From the NCBI GenBank assembly GCA_963841045.1, contig CAWJBD010000001.1, positions 1 through 64,000 of the forward strand: a stretch of DNA of 64,000 nt, read 5' to 3'. Below the pieces are notes generated by a model. The model was not told where the DNA came from. It worked only from the letters and a program-made list of their open reading frames with translations, and did no database searches. The stretch is from Aalborgiella sp963841045. Lineage in GTDB: Bacteria; Pseudomonadota; Gammaproteobacteria; Burkholderiales; Burkholderiaceae_C. The position numbers and the translations under genes are program-made. This document shows, piece by piece, positions 1 through 7,776 of the stretch (its first letter is position 1; each line of letters begins with the position of its first letter).

Positions 1-595
1 CTTCGTTTCCGATTAACCAAATTTTAGGCTGACTCAGTACCTTGGTCACAAAAGCATTGTCGTCTATTATGCGTTTTGCAAAATTAGCGGGGGTGTACAA
101 AGTGGGGTTCACCTTGCGTGACAACTGAGTGGCCGCACCTTCAAGGGCATTGAACACCTCTGCATAGCTCATGCTGTCACTCACAATCAGCACATCAATG
201 TCGCTTTGCGCCGTGTCTTGCTGCTTGGCAACAGAGCCATACACAAACGCCAGCTCAATCTGTCTTGCCAGTGGTGCCAAGGCATTGCGCAGCACATCGG
301 CCAGCCCAACAGTTTTGAGAACCAAGCCCTGCAGCTCGGCAAACACAGGGCTACTGGCATTGGCCTGATAGTGCCGCTGATTACCCACCTTGCTCACCGT
401 CAGCAGCCCACAGTCTGCCAAAGCCACCAGTTCCCTCTGCACCGCCCCCGTGCCCGACTGCGCCAGCGCAATCACCTCATTGGCATAAAAACTCCGCCCC
501 ACATTCCCAAACAAAACCCCCAACACCCGCTGGCGTACCTTGGGAAACAAGGCATCAGCTAGGCTGGAGTTGGCAGTTTGCGGAAGTTGATTCAT
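1..595 (-). CDS. HTH-nucleotidyltransferase domain protein, 3' end cut by the window edge
   Basis: I translated this frame by hand from an ATG at 593-595. It stays open for about 198 codons to the left edge, so only the last residues are missing. The first half resembles a winged-helix transcriptional regulator (roughly residues 15-85, with a gene-silencing-type helix near FYANEVIALAQSGTGAVQR). The second half carries the minimal nucleotidyltransferase signature GSVAKQQDTAQSDIDVL at about residues 125-141, with the GS and paired-Asp pattern of the Pol-beta/MNT superfamily. Known relatives fuse a DNA-binding domain to an MNT-type domain, and some are antitoxins or regulators next to HEPN proteins. 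Any such partner would lie beyond the left edge. The operator-flanked promoter directly upstream fits autoregulation. The function is inferred; the fold assignment is fairly safe. Confidence 0.75.
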   Translation of the reverse strand, partial: MNQLPQTANSSLADALFPKVRQRVLGVLFGNVGRSFYANEVIALAQSGTGAVQRELVALADCGLLTVSKVGNQRHYQANASSPVFAELQGLVLKTVGLADVLRNALAPLARQIELAFVYGSVAKQQDTAQSDIDVLIVSDSMSYAEVFNALEGAATQLSRKVNPTLYTPANFAKRIIDDNAFVTKVLSQPKIWLIGNE

Positions 596-641
596 ACCCA
601 TAATGGGGTTTATTATACCCATTATGGGTTTTTAAAGTCAA
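596..641 (-). promoter_or_regulatory. Strong promoter with the -10 between two inverted operator arms
   Basis: On the minus strand there is TTGACT (636-641), an 18-bp spacer and a perfect TATAAT (612-617). The two arms of an inverted repeat, ACCCATAATGGG (596-607) and ACCCATTATGGGT (617-629), flank and overlap the -10 box. The proximal arm touches the ATG at 595, so the transcript leader would be very short, with no Shine-Dalgarno sequence. This is what an autorepressed HTH gene would look like. The promoter elements are read directly; repression by the adjacent gene product is inference. Confidence 0.65.
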
Positions 642-708
642 CTGGCAGCGTACTTGGCGTTCAGCGACACAGTGAAACCAGCGACGGGCTGGCATAAGGT
701 TTTAGGGA

Positions 709-775
709 ATTTTATATGCTAAATTGTCCTCTAGCCGGCGTATTTATCGCCTATAGTGCTATTTAATTTATAGCA
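709..775 (+). repeat. Dispersed 65-bp element, copy 1 (overlaps NERD gene 3' end)
   Basis: The core CTAGCCGGCGTATTTATCGC at 731-750 is followed by an imperfect palindrome GCTATTTAATTTATAGC (758-774). This copy supplies the last codons and the TAA stop (763-765) of the NERD-domain gene on the minus strand. It belongs to the family described under copies 2-12. Confidence 0.85.
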
Positions 776-1560
776 GTTTGCTTTTCTAGTTTGAAGCGTA
801 CGTAACTTCTAAGCGCCGATACCATTGCGCTAACTTGTTCAGGGCTATACCGATCTGATTGCTTTTCTATTTTGCCTTGCAGCATCTTTGGCTCAACTAC
901 CCAAGCCATTTCATCTTTCCAATTAAATGGTTCAACAAACCAGCCAGGAAATGCCACAACTGGCCACACGCTTTTGATTTCAAACCCACTTTCTTTTAGA
1001 AAATTCTTTAGCCAATTTGCTTGTGCTTTAGCTTGAATGAGTGGGTTACGTTGTAATAAATTGCCGTTGGCGTATATCTTTCCATTTGCCACTTTAATCT
1101 TCACATCACCTCGCGAAGGCATCAGCATTGTTTTGGTTTCAACGGTGAAAACACCCTTAGTACCAATAATTATGTGATCAACATTTGCGTCGCCAGTTGG
1201 CACATCATGAAACACCGTAAATCCATAAATACGTAATTCTTCAAGATAGGTTGCAACCAGTCGCTCGCCATCGCGCCCTAACTTTAATTGCCTAACTTCA
1301 TCACGCAAGCCTCTGAATTTATATGCCAGGTAGGCGAATGCAATGATTGCAAGAACGGTAAAAGTCTTCGGGGATGGTGTTGAATTATTTAAGTACCGTA
1401 TCCATTCAGTTGCTGCTAGAAAAGCAGTTAGAACAGCGGCTAACAATGGTGTCAATAATTTATCGTCTTTGATTAGGTCAATTTGCTCTGTGATCGAATC
1501 ACCTGCTGAACGCAAAGGCATTGAACGGTCTAATGGGGAGCGTTTTTTATTTGAATTCAT
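763..1560 (-). CDS. NERD (nuclease-related) domain membrane protein
   Basis: This 265-aa protein has two predicted N-terminal membrane segments (about residues 35-50 and 64-82) followed by a NERD domain (about 92-205). Visible hallmarks are GRDGERLVATYLEEL, the D-x-DHIIIGTKGVF strand and VETK, matching the D...E-x-K nuclease-like core of the NERD family. NERD proteins are thought to act in DNA processing, but few are characterised. It lies 41 bp downstream of the HIRAN gene on the same strand, so the two may be co-transcribed. The last few residues and the stop codon come from a dispersed repeat, so the ancestral C-terminus may have been longer. The domain is confident; the role is unknown. 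Confidence 0.8.
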   Translation of the reverse strand: MNSNKKRSPLDRSMPLRSAGDSITEQIDLIKDDKLLTPLLAAVLTAFLAATEWIRYLNNSTPSPKTFTVLAIIAFAYLAYKFRGLRDEVRQLKLGRDGERLVATYLEELRIYGFTVFHDVPTGDANVDHIIIGTKGVFTVETKTMLMPSRGDVKIKVANGKIYANGNLLQRNPLIQAKAQANWLKNFLKESGFEIKSVWPVVAFPGWFVEPFNWKDEMAWVVEPKMLQGKIEKQSDRYSPEQVSAMVSALRSYVRFKLEKQTAIN

Positions 1561-1601
1561 ATTTAGTATTTTGAAGAATTAACTTCAATTCAAACTATTA
1601 C

Positions 1602-2069
1602 TTAGTCATCAAACGGTTCAATATCTAAGAGAACACCATAACTAGCTTTTTCGCCATTTTCTTTAGTAAAACCACCCATAATTTTTGCATTGCAGGTAGT
1701 AGGTGCAACCCTAGGTAAATTAATGGCTTCCAGTCTTTCTAAAAATAATTTGGCATGATCTTTTGGCAAGTACCCAACTTGTAGCTCTTCAATAAAAATG
1801 CGTACCGCATTTTTGTCATACGGGTTCTTAGGTTCAGGTAACAGCAACGCTAAAACTTCGCGATTTGCGCTGTCCTTTCCATGTTTGCCAGCCATAGATT
1901 TCAAATGCTTTTGATGATGACTTTCGCCAGTCACTTCGCACTCAAAACTGTGCCCTTTGAATGTAGGCCAATGATGCTTTGGTGTGATTGTTAATGACTG
2001 AGTTTTTGCAGGTTTACTTTTGGTGTTACCACCAGCCAAACCTTTTAACAACGCAGAAAAAATAGACAT
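1602..2069 (-). CDS. HIRAN domain protein
   Basis: About 155 aa. I chose the ATG at 2067-2069 because AAGGA lies 8 bases upstream (2078-2082); an in-frame TTG sits one codon earlier. Residues of roughly 40-130 match the HIRAN pattern: ECEVTGESHHQ, then ALLLPEPKNPYDKNAVRIFI, then VGYLPKDHAKLF. HIRAN domains occur with nucleases and helicases and bind DNA ends or damaged DNA, notably in HLTF/Rad5. Here the domain is almost stand-alone with a short basic N-terminus (KPAKTQ). It lies between glnS (18 bp upstream) and the NERD gene, forming a small pair with possible DNA-maintenance or defence function. That role is inference from domain pairing only. Confidence 0.75.
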   Translation of the reverse strand: MSIFSALLKGLAGGNTKSKPAKTQSLTITPKHHWPTFKGHSFECEVTGESHHQKHLKSMAGKHGKDSANREVLALLLPEPKNPYDKNAVRIFIEELQVGYLPKDHAKLFLERLEAINLPRVAPTTCNAKIMGGFTKENGEKASYGVLLDIEPFDD

Positions 2070-2090
2070 CAAAGCATTCCTTAAATTGGT

Positions 2091-3938
2091 TCACTTCCCA
2101 AACGAATCCTTCAACCCCACTGCCAAATTAAACACGGGTTTTCCTTCTACTGAATCTACTCTGTCTGCCACAAAGTAGCCGTGGCGTTCGAATTGGTATT
2201 TGGCGTCTGGCTTGGCTGTGGCCAGTGTCGGCTCTACGATGGCTTGGATGATTTTTAGGCTGTTGGGGTTGAGGCTGGCCATGTGGTCTTTGCCGCCGGC
2301 GTCGGGGTGCTCGGCGGTGAACAGGCGGTCGTACAGGCGGACTTCTGCCGTTTGGGCGTCGGCTGCGGCCACCCAGGTGATGACGCCTTTGACCTTGACG
2401 CTGGCCGAGCCGGGGGTGCCGCTTTTGGTGTCGGGCACGACTGTGGCCTGCACTTCGGTGACGTTACCCGCGGCGTCTTTGCTGAAGCCGGTGCATTCAA
2501 TCACGTGGCCGTATTTCAGGCGCACTTTGTTGCCCACGAACAAACGGAAGAAACCTTTGGGTGGCGTTTCTTCAAAATCGGTGCGCTCTATCCACACCTC
2601 TTTGCCCAGCTTGAAGTGGCGGTTGCCCAGCTCGGGGTGGTGCGGGTGAATGGGGGCGGTGCAGGCGTCCATGCCGCTGCCGTCATTGACCATGCCGTTG
2701 TCGGTGGCCGCTTGGTTGGCTGCAGAGTATGGGAACAGCTCGTCCCAATTGGTGAGCACCAGTTTGATAGGGTCTAGCACGGCCATGGCGCGGGGGGCGG
2801 ATGCGTCCAGCGTTTCGCGCAGGCAGCCTTCTAGCGTGGCGTAGTCGATCCAGCTGTCGGACTTGGTGACGCCAATGCGCTCGGCAAAAAGCTGCATGGC
2901 TTCTGGCGTGTAGCCACGGCGGCGCAGGCCGACTATTGTGGGCATGCGTGGGTCGTCCCAGCCGTTCACCACTTTGTCGTCCACCAATTGTTTCAGCTTG
3001 CGCTTGCTGGTGACCACGTAGGTGAGGTTCAGCCGCGCAAATTCGTATTGCTTGGGTGGCGGGCTGGCCAGCAAGCCGCCTGCTATGAGCTTGTCCATCA
3101 GCCAGTCGTAAAACGGGCGTTGGTCTTCAAATTCCAGCGTGCAAATGCTGTGGGTGATTTGCTCTAGCGCGTCCTCTATCGGGTGCGCGTAGGTGTACAT
3201 GGGGTAGATGCACCATTTGTCGCCCGTGTTGTGGTGGTGGGCGCGGCGAATGCGGTAAATGGCGGGGTCGCGCATGTTGATGTTGGGGCTGGCCATGTCG
3301 ATTTTGGCTCTTAAAACCATTGCACCATCTGCGTGCAGGCCGTCGCGCATTTCTCTGAAGCGGGCCAAGTGGTGCTCAGCAGACTTGGCTCTGAATGGGC
3401 TATCGACGCCGGGTTTGATAAAGTCGCCACGGTTCACGCGCATTTGCTCGGCTGTTTGTTCGTCCACATAGGCGTTGCCCGATGTGATGAGGTATTCCGC
3501 CGCGCGGTACATGAAATCAAAATAATCGCTGGCTTGGTAAGGTTTATCGTTGCCCGGTTGGCTCCAATCAAAGCCCAGCCATTTCACGCTGTCGATGATG
3601 GTGTTGACGTATTCCATCTCCTCTTTTTCAGGGTTGGTATCGTCAAAACGCAAGTGGCACACACCGCCGTAGTCGCGTGCCAAGCCAAAGTTCAGGCAAA
3701 TGCTTTTGGCATGGCCAATGTGCAGGTAGCCATTGGGCTCGGGCGGGAAACGGGTGCGGATTTTGGCGGTGTCTACCTCGCCAGTGGCTTGTTGCGCGGC
3801 ATCGCCTGGGCTACCGGCCCAGCGGCGCGTGGCATACGTGCCTTTGGCCAAGTCGCTTTCAATGATTTGGCGCAAGAAATTGCTGACTTTGCTTGTACTG
3901 TCGGGGGCTGTAGGTGAAGTATTGTTATTGGAACTCAT
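2091..3938 (-). CDS. glnS: Glutaminyl-tRNA synthetase
   Basis: This 615-aa protein attaches glutamine to tRNA-Gln in the cytoplasm, using ATP. The class Ia signatures are present: PPEPNGYLHIGHAKS (the HIGH motif) near residue 70 and VTSKRKLKQLV (the GlnRS form of the KMSKS loop) near residue 310. The anticodon-binding beta-barrel region follows to the C-terminus (FNLAVGLKDSFGK). The N-terminus carries about 60 residues before the catalytic core (SNFLRQIIESDLAKG...TRFPPEPNG), usual for bacterial GlnRS with a slightly extended N-terminus. It lies downstream of the PIN toxin gene with a 29-bp gap and may share transcription with the HIRAN gene. No frame disturbance was seen. Confidence 0.97.
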   Translation of the reverse strand: MSSNNNTSPTAPDSTSKVSNFLRQIIESDLAKGTYATRRWAGSPGDAAQQATGEVDTAKIRTRFPPEPNGYLHIGHAKSICLNFGLARDYGGVCHLRFDDTNPEKEEMEYVNTIIDSVKWLGFDWSQPGNDKPYQASDYFDFMYRAAEYLITSGNAYVDEQTAEQMRVNRGDFIKPGVDSPFRAKSAEHHLARFREMRDGLHADGAMVLRAKIDMASPNINMRDPAIYRIRRAHHHNTGDKWCIYPMYTYAHPIEDALEQITHSICTLEFEDQRPFYDWLMDKLIAGGLLASPPPKQYEFARLNLTYVVTSKRKLKQLVDDKVVNGWDDPRMPTIVGLRRRGYTPEAMQLFAERIGVTKSDSWIDYATLEGCLRETLDASAPRAMAVLDPIKLVLTNWDELFPYSAANQAATDNGMVNDGSGMDACTAPIHPHHPELGNRHFKLGKEVWIERTDFEETPPKGFFRLFVGNKVRLKYGHVIECTGFSKDAAGNVTEVQATVVPDTKSGTPGSASVKVKGVITWVAAADAQTAEVRLYDRLFTAEHPDAGGKDHMASLNPNSLKIIQAIVEPTLATAKPDAKYQFERHGYFVADRVDSVEGKPVFNLAVGLKDSFGK

Positions 3939-3967
3939 GCGTGATTTTAGTCGGCGAACTGTGTGGC

Positions 3968-4483
3968 TTAATAAATTTTTTCTAAACGTTGAACGAGATA
4001 TTTGGCTCGGTCTTGGTGGGCTTCGAATTTGGGGATGGGTTTACCGGTGTACAGATAGTCCATCATCTCACGCGGTGTGATGATGCGCATGCCCTGCACC
4101 GAATACAAAGCAAGCACCACGCGGTCGCCGGTGATGAAGTAGTCGCATTTGGCCTCAACCGCGTCGGCGAGTATCCAGCCATCGGTTTCGTCTGGGCATT
4201 TGACAGCTTGAGCCGCTGCAGGCACAAGGTTCAAAAGCTTAGAGATTTCTCGCACCATGGCAACGGTGCTGGCAGGGGAATGACGAAATTTGCGGGTCAA
4301 ATTCCGGCTTAACTCCATCATGACGCGATCGCTGCTGACGTATTCAATCCTCACCTGTGATGGCGCTAAATAATGCGCATCGTATTGCCCCATGTCTTTG
4401 GTAGGCCAGTAGAGTAACTCGCGGCACAGCCCATTGCTGTGTGCGCTGGAAAGCAAGACATTGGTGTCCAGAAATGCCTTCAT
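3968..4483 (-). CDS. PIN-domain toxin (putative ribonuclease)
   Basis: A 171-aa protein starting MKAFLDTNVLLSS, the first acidic strand of a PIN domain (Asp6). Further acidic residues expected in the active site appear in the middle and late regions (VMMELSRNL; CPDETDGWILADAV; CDYFITGD). PIN toxins of VapC type are Mg-dependent RNases, often acting on tRNA or rRNA. The gene follows its ribbon-helix-helix antitoxin with only 2 bp between stop and start, the usual antitoxin-first order. The C-terminal tail of about 35 residues after the last PIN strand is longer than in minimal VapC. The toxin assignment is inferred from domain and neighbour. Confidence 0.8.
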   Translation of the reverse strand: MKAFLDTNVLLSSAHSNGLCRELLYWPTKDMGQYDAHYLAPSQVRIEYVSSDRVMMELSRNLTRKFRHSPASTVAMVREISKLLNLVPAAAQAVKCPDETDGWILADAVEAKCDYFITGDRVVLALYSVQGMRIITPREMMDYLYTGKPIPKFEAHQDRAKYLVQRLEKIY

Positions 4484-4485
4484 GA

Positions 4486-4752
4486 CTATTTGCTGGTTTT
4501 AGCCAGTTTGGCTGCTGCGCGGTCTTCAGCGCGCGCCTCTTCACACAGACGCATGACATCGTCTTCGGTATAGATACCGATTGAGCGCGCGTGGCGGGCA
4601 AACGCATCAGTGGCGGCTTCCCAGCGTGTACGAAACATGTGCCCACTCAAAGCTTCACGCGCAATCTCGCTTTTGCTTTTACCCGTGGCAGCAGCCAGCT
4701 CGGTCAGATAGCTGTCCAGCTTGTCATCAATCCGCAGTGTCAACATCGACAT
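4486..4752 (-). CDS. Ribbon-helix-helix antitoxin of the PIN toxin
   Basis: An 88-aa protein whose first 45 residues fit a ribbon-helix-helix DNA-binding fold: a beta strand MLTLRIDDKLDSYL followed by TGKSKSEIAREAL. The acidic/basic C-terminal half (LCEEARAEDRAAAKLAK) would wrap the toxin. The ATG at 4750-4752 has GGAG at 4760-4763 at good spacing. RHH antitoxins repress their own operon, and a near-palindrome lies just upstream (4773-4793). Confidence 0.8.
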   Translation of the reverse strand: MSMLTLRIDDKLDSYLTELAAATGKSKSEIAREALSGHMFRTRWEAATDAFARHARSIGIYTEDDVMRLCEEARAEDRAAAKLAKTSK

Positions 4753-4772
4753 GACATGACTCCTTCAAAAAC

Positions 4773-4793
4773 TTGTATGACATTGTAATACAA
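4773..4793. promoter_or_regulatory. Probable operator of the RHH-PIN toxin-antitoxin operon
   Basis: A 21-bp near-palindrome, TTGTATGACATTG then TAATACAA, with only three mismatched pairs, lies 21-41 bp upstream of the antitoxin ATG. It contains a minus-strand TACAAT that could be the -10 box. Palindromes of this size near the start of RHH antitoxin genes are usual binding sites. The site is read from sequence; its occupancy is inferred. Confidence 0.5.
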
Positions 4794-4876
4794 ATCATTG
4801 AATTCCATCTCACTACAATGAAACAAAAGCAAAGAATGCAGCAAAGAACGCAGCGAACCATTGAGGACAAACCAGC

Positions 4877-5733
4877 ATGAGCACCTACACCCCCGACGAA
4901 CTGAACCGCCTGTACAACAACCGCTTGCTGGTGCCTGAATGCATGGACATTTTGGCGAAGTGGACGCAAGAATCTGCAGCGGTGCGGCAATCGCAGCGAT
5001 GCCACATTGATGTGCCGTATGGCAAGGCTGACAGCCATAAGCTGGACATCTTCCCGGCCGCACACGACCACCACTGGCACCCGTGGTGGTGTTCATTCAC
5101 GGCGGCTATTGGCGCACCTTGGACAAGGCCGATCAATCGTTTTTAGCGCCCACCCTGACGCAGCAAGGCGCGTGTGTGGTGATACCCAATTACAGCTTGT
5201 GCCCTGCTGTCACGGTGTCGGACATTGTGTTGGAGCTGGTGCAAGCTGTGGCCTGGGTGTACAACAACATTGCACGCTATGGCGGCGACCCCAGACGCAT
5301 CACCATCGCTGGGCATTCAGCGGGTGGGCATTTGGTGGCGATGTTGCTAAGTTGCTTGTGGCAAGCGCACGATAAAAAATTGCCCAGCAATGTGGTGAAA
5401 AATGCGCTGTCTATTTCCGGTTTGTTTGAAATGCAAAGCATACAGCGCTGCCCGTATTTGCAAGACTCGCTGCACCTGACAGACGCTGAAGTGAAACGCA
5501 TCAGCCCTGCTTGGCTGCCTGCACCCAAAGCGGGTCAACTGGTGAGCGTGTGCGGCGGTGACGAGTCCAGCGAATTCAAACGCCACAACCAATTGATACA
5601 AAGCGCATGGGGTAAAGATGTTGTGCCCATCAGCGAAGTGCTACCCGGCTTGAACCACTTCACCATCTTAGAAACGCTGTGCCAAAGCGGGTCGCGCTTG
5701 AATGGGTTGTTGCTGGGTTTGTTGCAGCAGTAA
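4877..5733 (+). CDS. Alpha/beta-hydrolase, arylformamidase-like (frameshifted)
   Basis: Two overlapping reading frames together encode one hydrolase of about 285 aa. Frame one (from ATG 4877, GAGG at 4863) runs to ...DSHKLDIFPA. Frame two carries APVVVFIHGGYWRTL, the oxyanion-hole motif, then GHSAGGH (nucleophile Ser) and GLNHFTI (catalytic His), with an Asp candidate in CGGDES. The switch at about 5062-5080 corresponds to one missing base. HGGYWR is typical of the arylformamidase/kynurenine formamidase-like esterases, but kyn genes are absent here, so the substrate is unknown. It is transcribed divergently from the toxin-antitoxin operon. As written it is broken; it may be a sequencing error. 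Confidence 0.75.
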
Positions 5734-5758
5734 ACCAAATCGCATAGGTAAATGTGTC

Positions 5759-5830
5759 AGTATGCTATGTATTTAATAGCACCTTAGGCAATCAATACGC
5801 CGGATACAGGCCAATTTCTTATAAATTTAC
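5759..5830 (-). repeat. Dispersed 65-bp element, copy 2
   Basis: Reading the minus strand: AAATTGGCCTGTATCCGGCG, then TATTGATTGCCTAAGG, then GCTATTAAATACATAGC. It lies in the gap before the methyltransferase stop codon and is in the same orientation as copy 3 on the other side of that gene. Confidence 0.85.
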
Positions 5831-5837
5831 GGCGAAA

Positions 5838-6536
5838 CTATTCAACACGATTTGCAAACCATGCGTGTATCAAACCTGCTTGAAAAAAGGGTGTGGGACT
5901 GCTGAACCCGCCTGCTTGAATCAGTGCCGCAGTTTCTGTGGCGGGCAACACACCCACATCGTTGGCGTAGGCTTGGCGAATACGATCAAACATCTCTGGC
6001 GTGAGATCGGCTTGCGACATGATATGTTGCCAAACGTACAGCAACTTTTCATAGCTGTGCGGGCTGTCAGACGCGCTTAAATCCGCGCTGGCCAATACGC
6101 CGCCAATTTTCAATTGGCTGGCAATTTCAGAAAAAAACTTCACTCGTGCAGTCTTGTCTAAAATAAATTGCGATACCAAAAAACTGGTTGCTGCATCATG
6201 CAAATCTTTAGTCGGCAAACTGTCCAAATAGCCCTGATGGTAGCTGCATCGGTTTGTTAAACCCGCCGCCTCTATTCGCGCACGGCACACTGCCATCATG
6301 CCGGCAGATGGTTCTACCGCAGTAAAGTGCCAACCGGGATGGTCATTCGCCATGTTGATCAATTCTGTACCCGTTGCCACACCCACACACAATACACGCG
6401 CATTGTCAGGCAGCTCTGCAAAAACCGAATTCAGTAAAAAATGCAACGCATGGTTCATGGCTGCCATGCGTTTCCATTGCGTATCGTAATGCGCAGCTTG
6501 CTTGTCAAACAGCGCTTCTAGTTGCGTGTTGTCCAC
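5838..6536 (-). CDS. Class I SAM-dependent methyltransferase
   Basis: A 232-aa protein with a Rossmann-type methyltransferase core. Motif I is ARVLCVGVATGTEL (about residues 46-59), motif II is WHFTAVEPSAGMM, and a later strand is GGVLASADLSAS. The N-terminal region (EALFDKQAAHYDTQWKRM) resembles the AdoMet-binding lid helix of Methyltransf_25/12 proteins that act on small molecules. The substrate cannot be told from sequence. The gene stands alone between two same-orientation copies of the dispersed element, so it looks like a discrete block. Confidence 0.82.
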   Translation of the reverse strand: MDNTQLEALFDKQAAHYDTQWKRMAAMNHALHFLLNSVFAELPDNARVLCVGVATGTELINMANDHPGWHFTAVEPSAGMMAVCRARIEAAGLTNRCSYHQGYLDSLPTKDLHDAATSFLVSQFILDKTARVKFFSEIASQLKIGGVLASADLSASDSPHSYEKLLYVWQHIMSQADLTPEMFDRIRQAYANDVGVLPATETAALIQAGGFSSPTPFFQAGLIHAWFANRVE

Positions 6537-6551
6537 TCAAAATACTCCTAA

Positions 6552-6610
6552 ATTAATAGCACACTAGGCAATCAATACGCCGGCTAGAGGCCAATTTCTT
6601 ATATAAAAAT
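6552..6610 (-). repeat. Dispersed 65-bp element, copy 3
   Basis: On the minus strand: AGAAATTGGCCTCTAGCCGG, then CGTATTGATTGCCTAGTGTG, then CTATTAATTT. The copy lacks the last bases of the palindrome. With copy 2 it forms a direct pair around the methyltransferase gene, and the two copies are almost identical over about 50 bp. Confidence 0.87.
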
Positions 6611-6628
6611 GCCTGAACAGTGCTTAGT

Positions 6629-7692
6629 TCACTGTTTACCATGGCGCTGCAGCGCCAGTGCGGCTTCTTTCACCAAATCGGGGCCTTTGTAGATGAGGCC
6701 GGTGTAGATTTGCACCACGTCGGCACCGGCTTCGATTTTGCTGACCGCATCGGCTGCGCTCATCACGCCGCCTACACCGATGATGGGGAAGTCTTTGCCC
6801 AGTGCTTTGCGCAGTTGGCGAATCACTTGGTTGCTGGCTTGCAAGACGGGTGCACCGCTTAGGCCGCCGGCCTCTTCTGCATGCGGCAGGCCTTTGACGG
6901 CTTCGCGGCTGAGGTTGTATTGGTCGCGACGACGCCATCCATCTTGTGGTGCAACAAACTTGCAGCGATGACCTCGATTTGCGCGGCGTCCAAATCGGGC
7001 GCGATTTTGATGAAGATGGGCACGCTTTTGCCGTGTTTCTTTTTCAGCACCTTGCGCTCCGCGGCTATCGCGCCTAAGAGTGCGTCCAAGGCTTCGTCGC
7101 TTTGCAGCGCGCGCAGGTTTTTGGTGTTGGGGCTGGAGATGTTGACTGTCACGTAATCGGCATGCGGGTAAACGCCGCGCAGGCCGATCAAATAATCGCT
7201 GGTGGCGTTTTCAATCGGTGTGGCGGCGTTTTTGCCGATGTTCAAACCCAAGAGCATGGGGTGCTTGCCCTTGCCTGCCAGGCTGCGAAATTTGGCTTTT
7301 TGCACGTTGGCGATGAAGGCATCCAAGCCATCGTTGTTAAAGCCCAAGCGGTTGATCAGCGCGTTGGCTTTGGGCAGGCGAAACATGCGCGGCTTGGGGT
7401 TGCCGGGCTGCGCCAGCGGTGTGACGGTGCCCACCTCAACAAAGCCAAAACCCATGCCGCCCAGCGCTTCAATGGCGCGGGCGTTTTTGTCCAAACCGGC
7501 CGCCAAACCGACGCGGTTGGGGAAGGTCAAGCCAGCAAGTTCTACCGCATCATCTACGCGTGCATTGCAATACGCCCATGCCAGCGGCGTGCCCTGCGCG
7601 GCGGTGAGTGCGTGCATGGTGAGTTCGTGTGCGGCTTCAGCGTCTAAGCCAAACAGAAAGGGTCTGGCCAAACCGTAGGGAAGTAATGACAT
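6629..7692 (-). CDS. pyrD: Dihydroorotate dehydrogenase (quinone), class 2 (frameshifted)
   Basis: This encodes the membrane-associated FMN enzyme that oxidises dihydroorotate to orotate in pyrimidine synthesis. The N-terminal part (277 codons) starts with the amphipathic membrane helix region MSLLPYGLARPFLFGLD and contains NISSPNT, the loop with the catalytic Ser of class 2 enzymes. It derails after VVATNTT. The other frame continues SREAVKGLPHAEEAGGLSGA, then GVGGVMSAADAVSKIEAGA and VQIYTGLIYKGP, the expected FMN-phosphate-binding end. The break is between 6912 and 6913 and is repaired by one added base (giving NTT-L-SREA). The enzyme is normally essential without exogenous pyrimidines, so an assembly error is likely. 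It is divergent from rpiA. Confidence 0.92.
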
Positions 7693-7716
7693 TGGGTGAT
7701 GAGATCTGTGTTTGGG

Positions 7717-7744
7717 TTGCGAGATAATGTAGAACGACTATAAG
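7717..7744 (+). promoter_or_regulatory. Candidate sigma-70 promoter of rpiA
   Basis: TTGCGA at 7717-7722, a 16-bp spacer and TATAAG at 7739-7744, with the rpiA ATG 32 bp further on. It sits in the 84-bp divergent gap between pyrD and rpiA. Match to consensus only. Confidence 0.4.
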
Positions 7745-7776
7745 CACTATTTTCGCAGAACTTAAAAAGATAAATC

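Noticed and set aside
206..562. Plus-strand open frame over the first 600 bp
   Set aside because: It is antisense to the HTH-nucleotidyltransferase gene, which has a promoter and clear domain motifs; the plus frame shows low-complexity H/Q/R-rich sequence with no family pattern.
2283..2777. Long plus-strand open frames over glnS
   Set aside because: Shadows of a well-conserved gene; composition is A/G/V-rich as expected for an antisense frame and no ribosome site is present.
5759..6610. Insertion sequence around the methyltransferase
   Set aside because: The flanking repeats are direct copies of a dispersed element; there is no transposase, and no terminal inverted repeats or target duplications were recognised.
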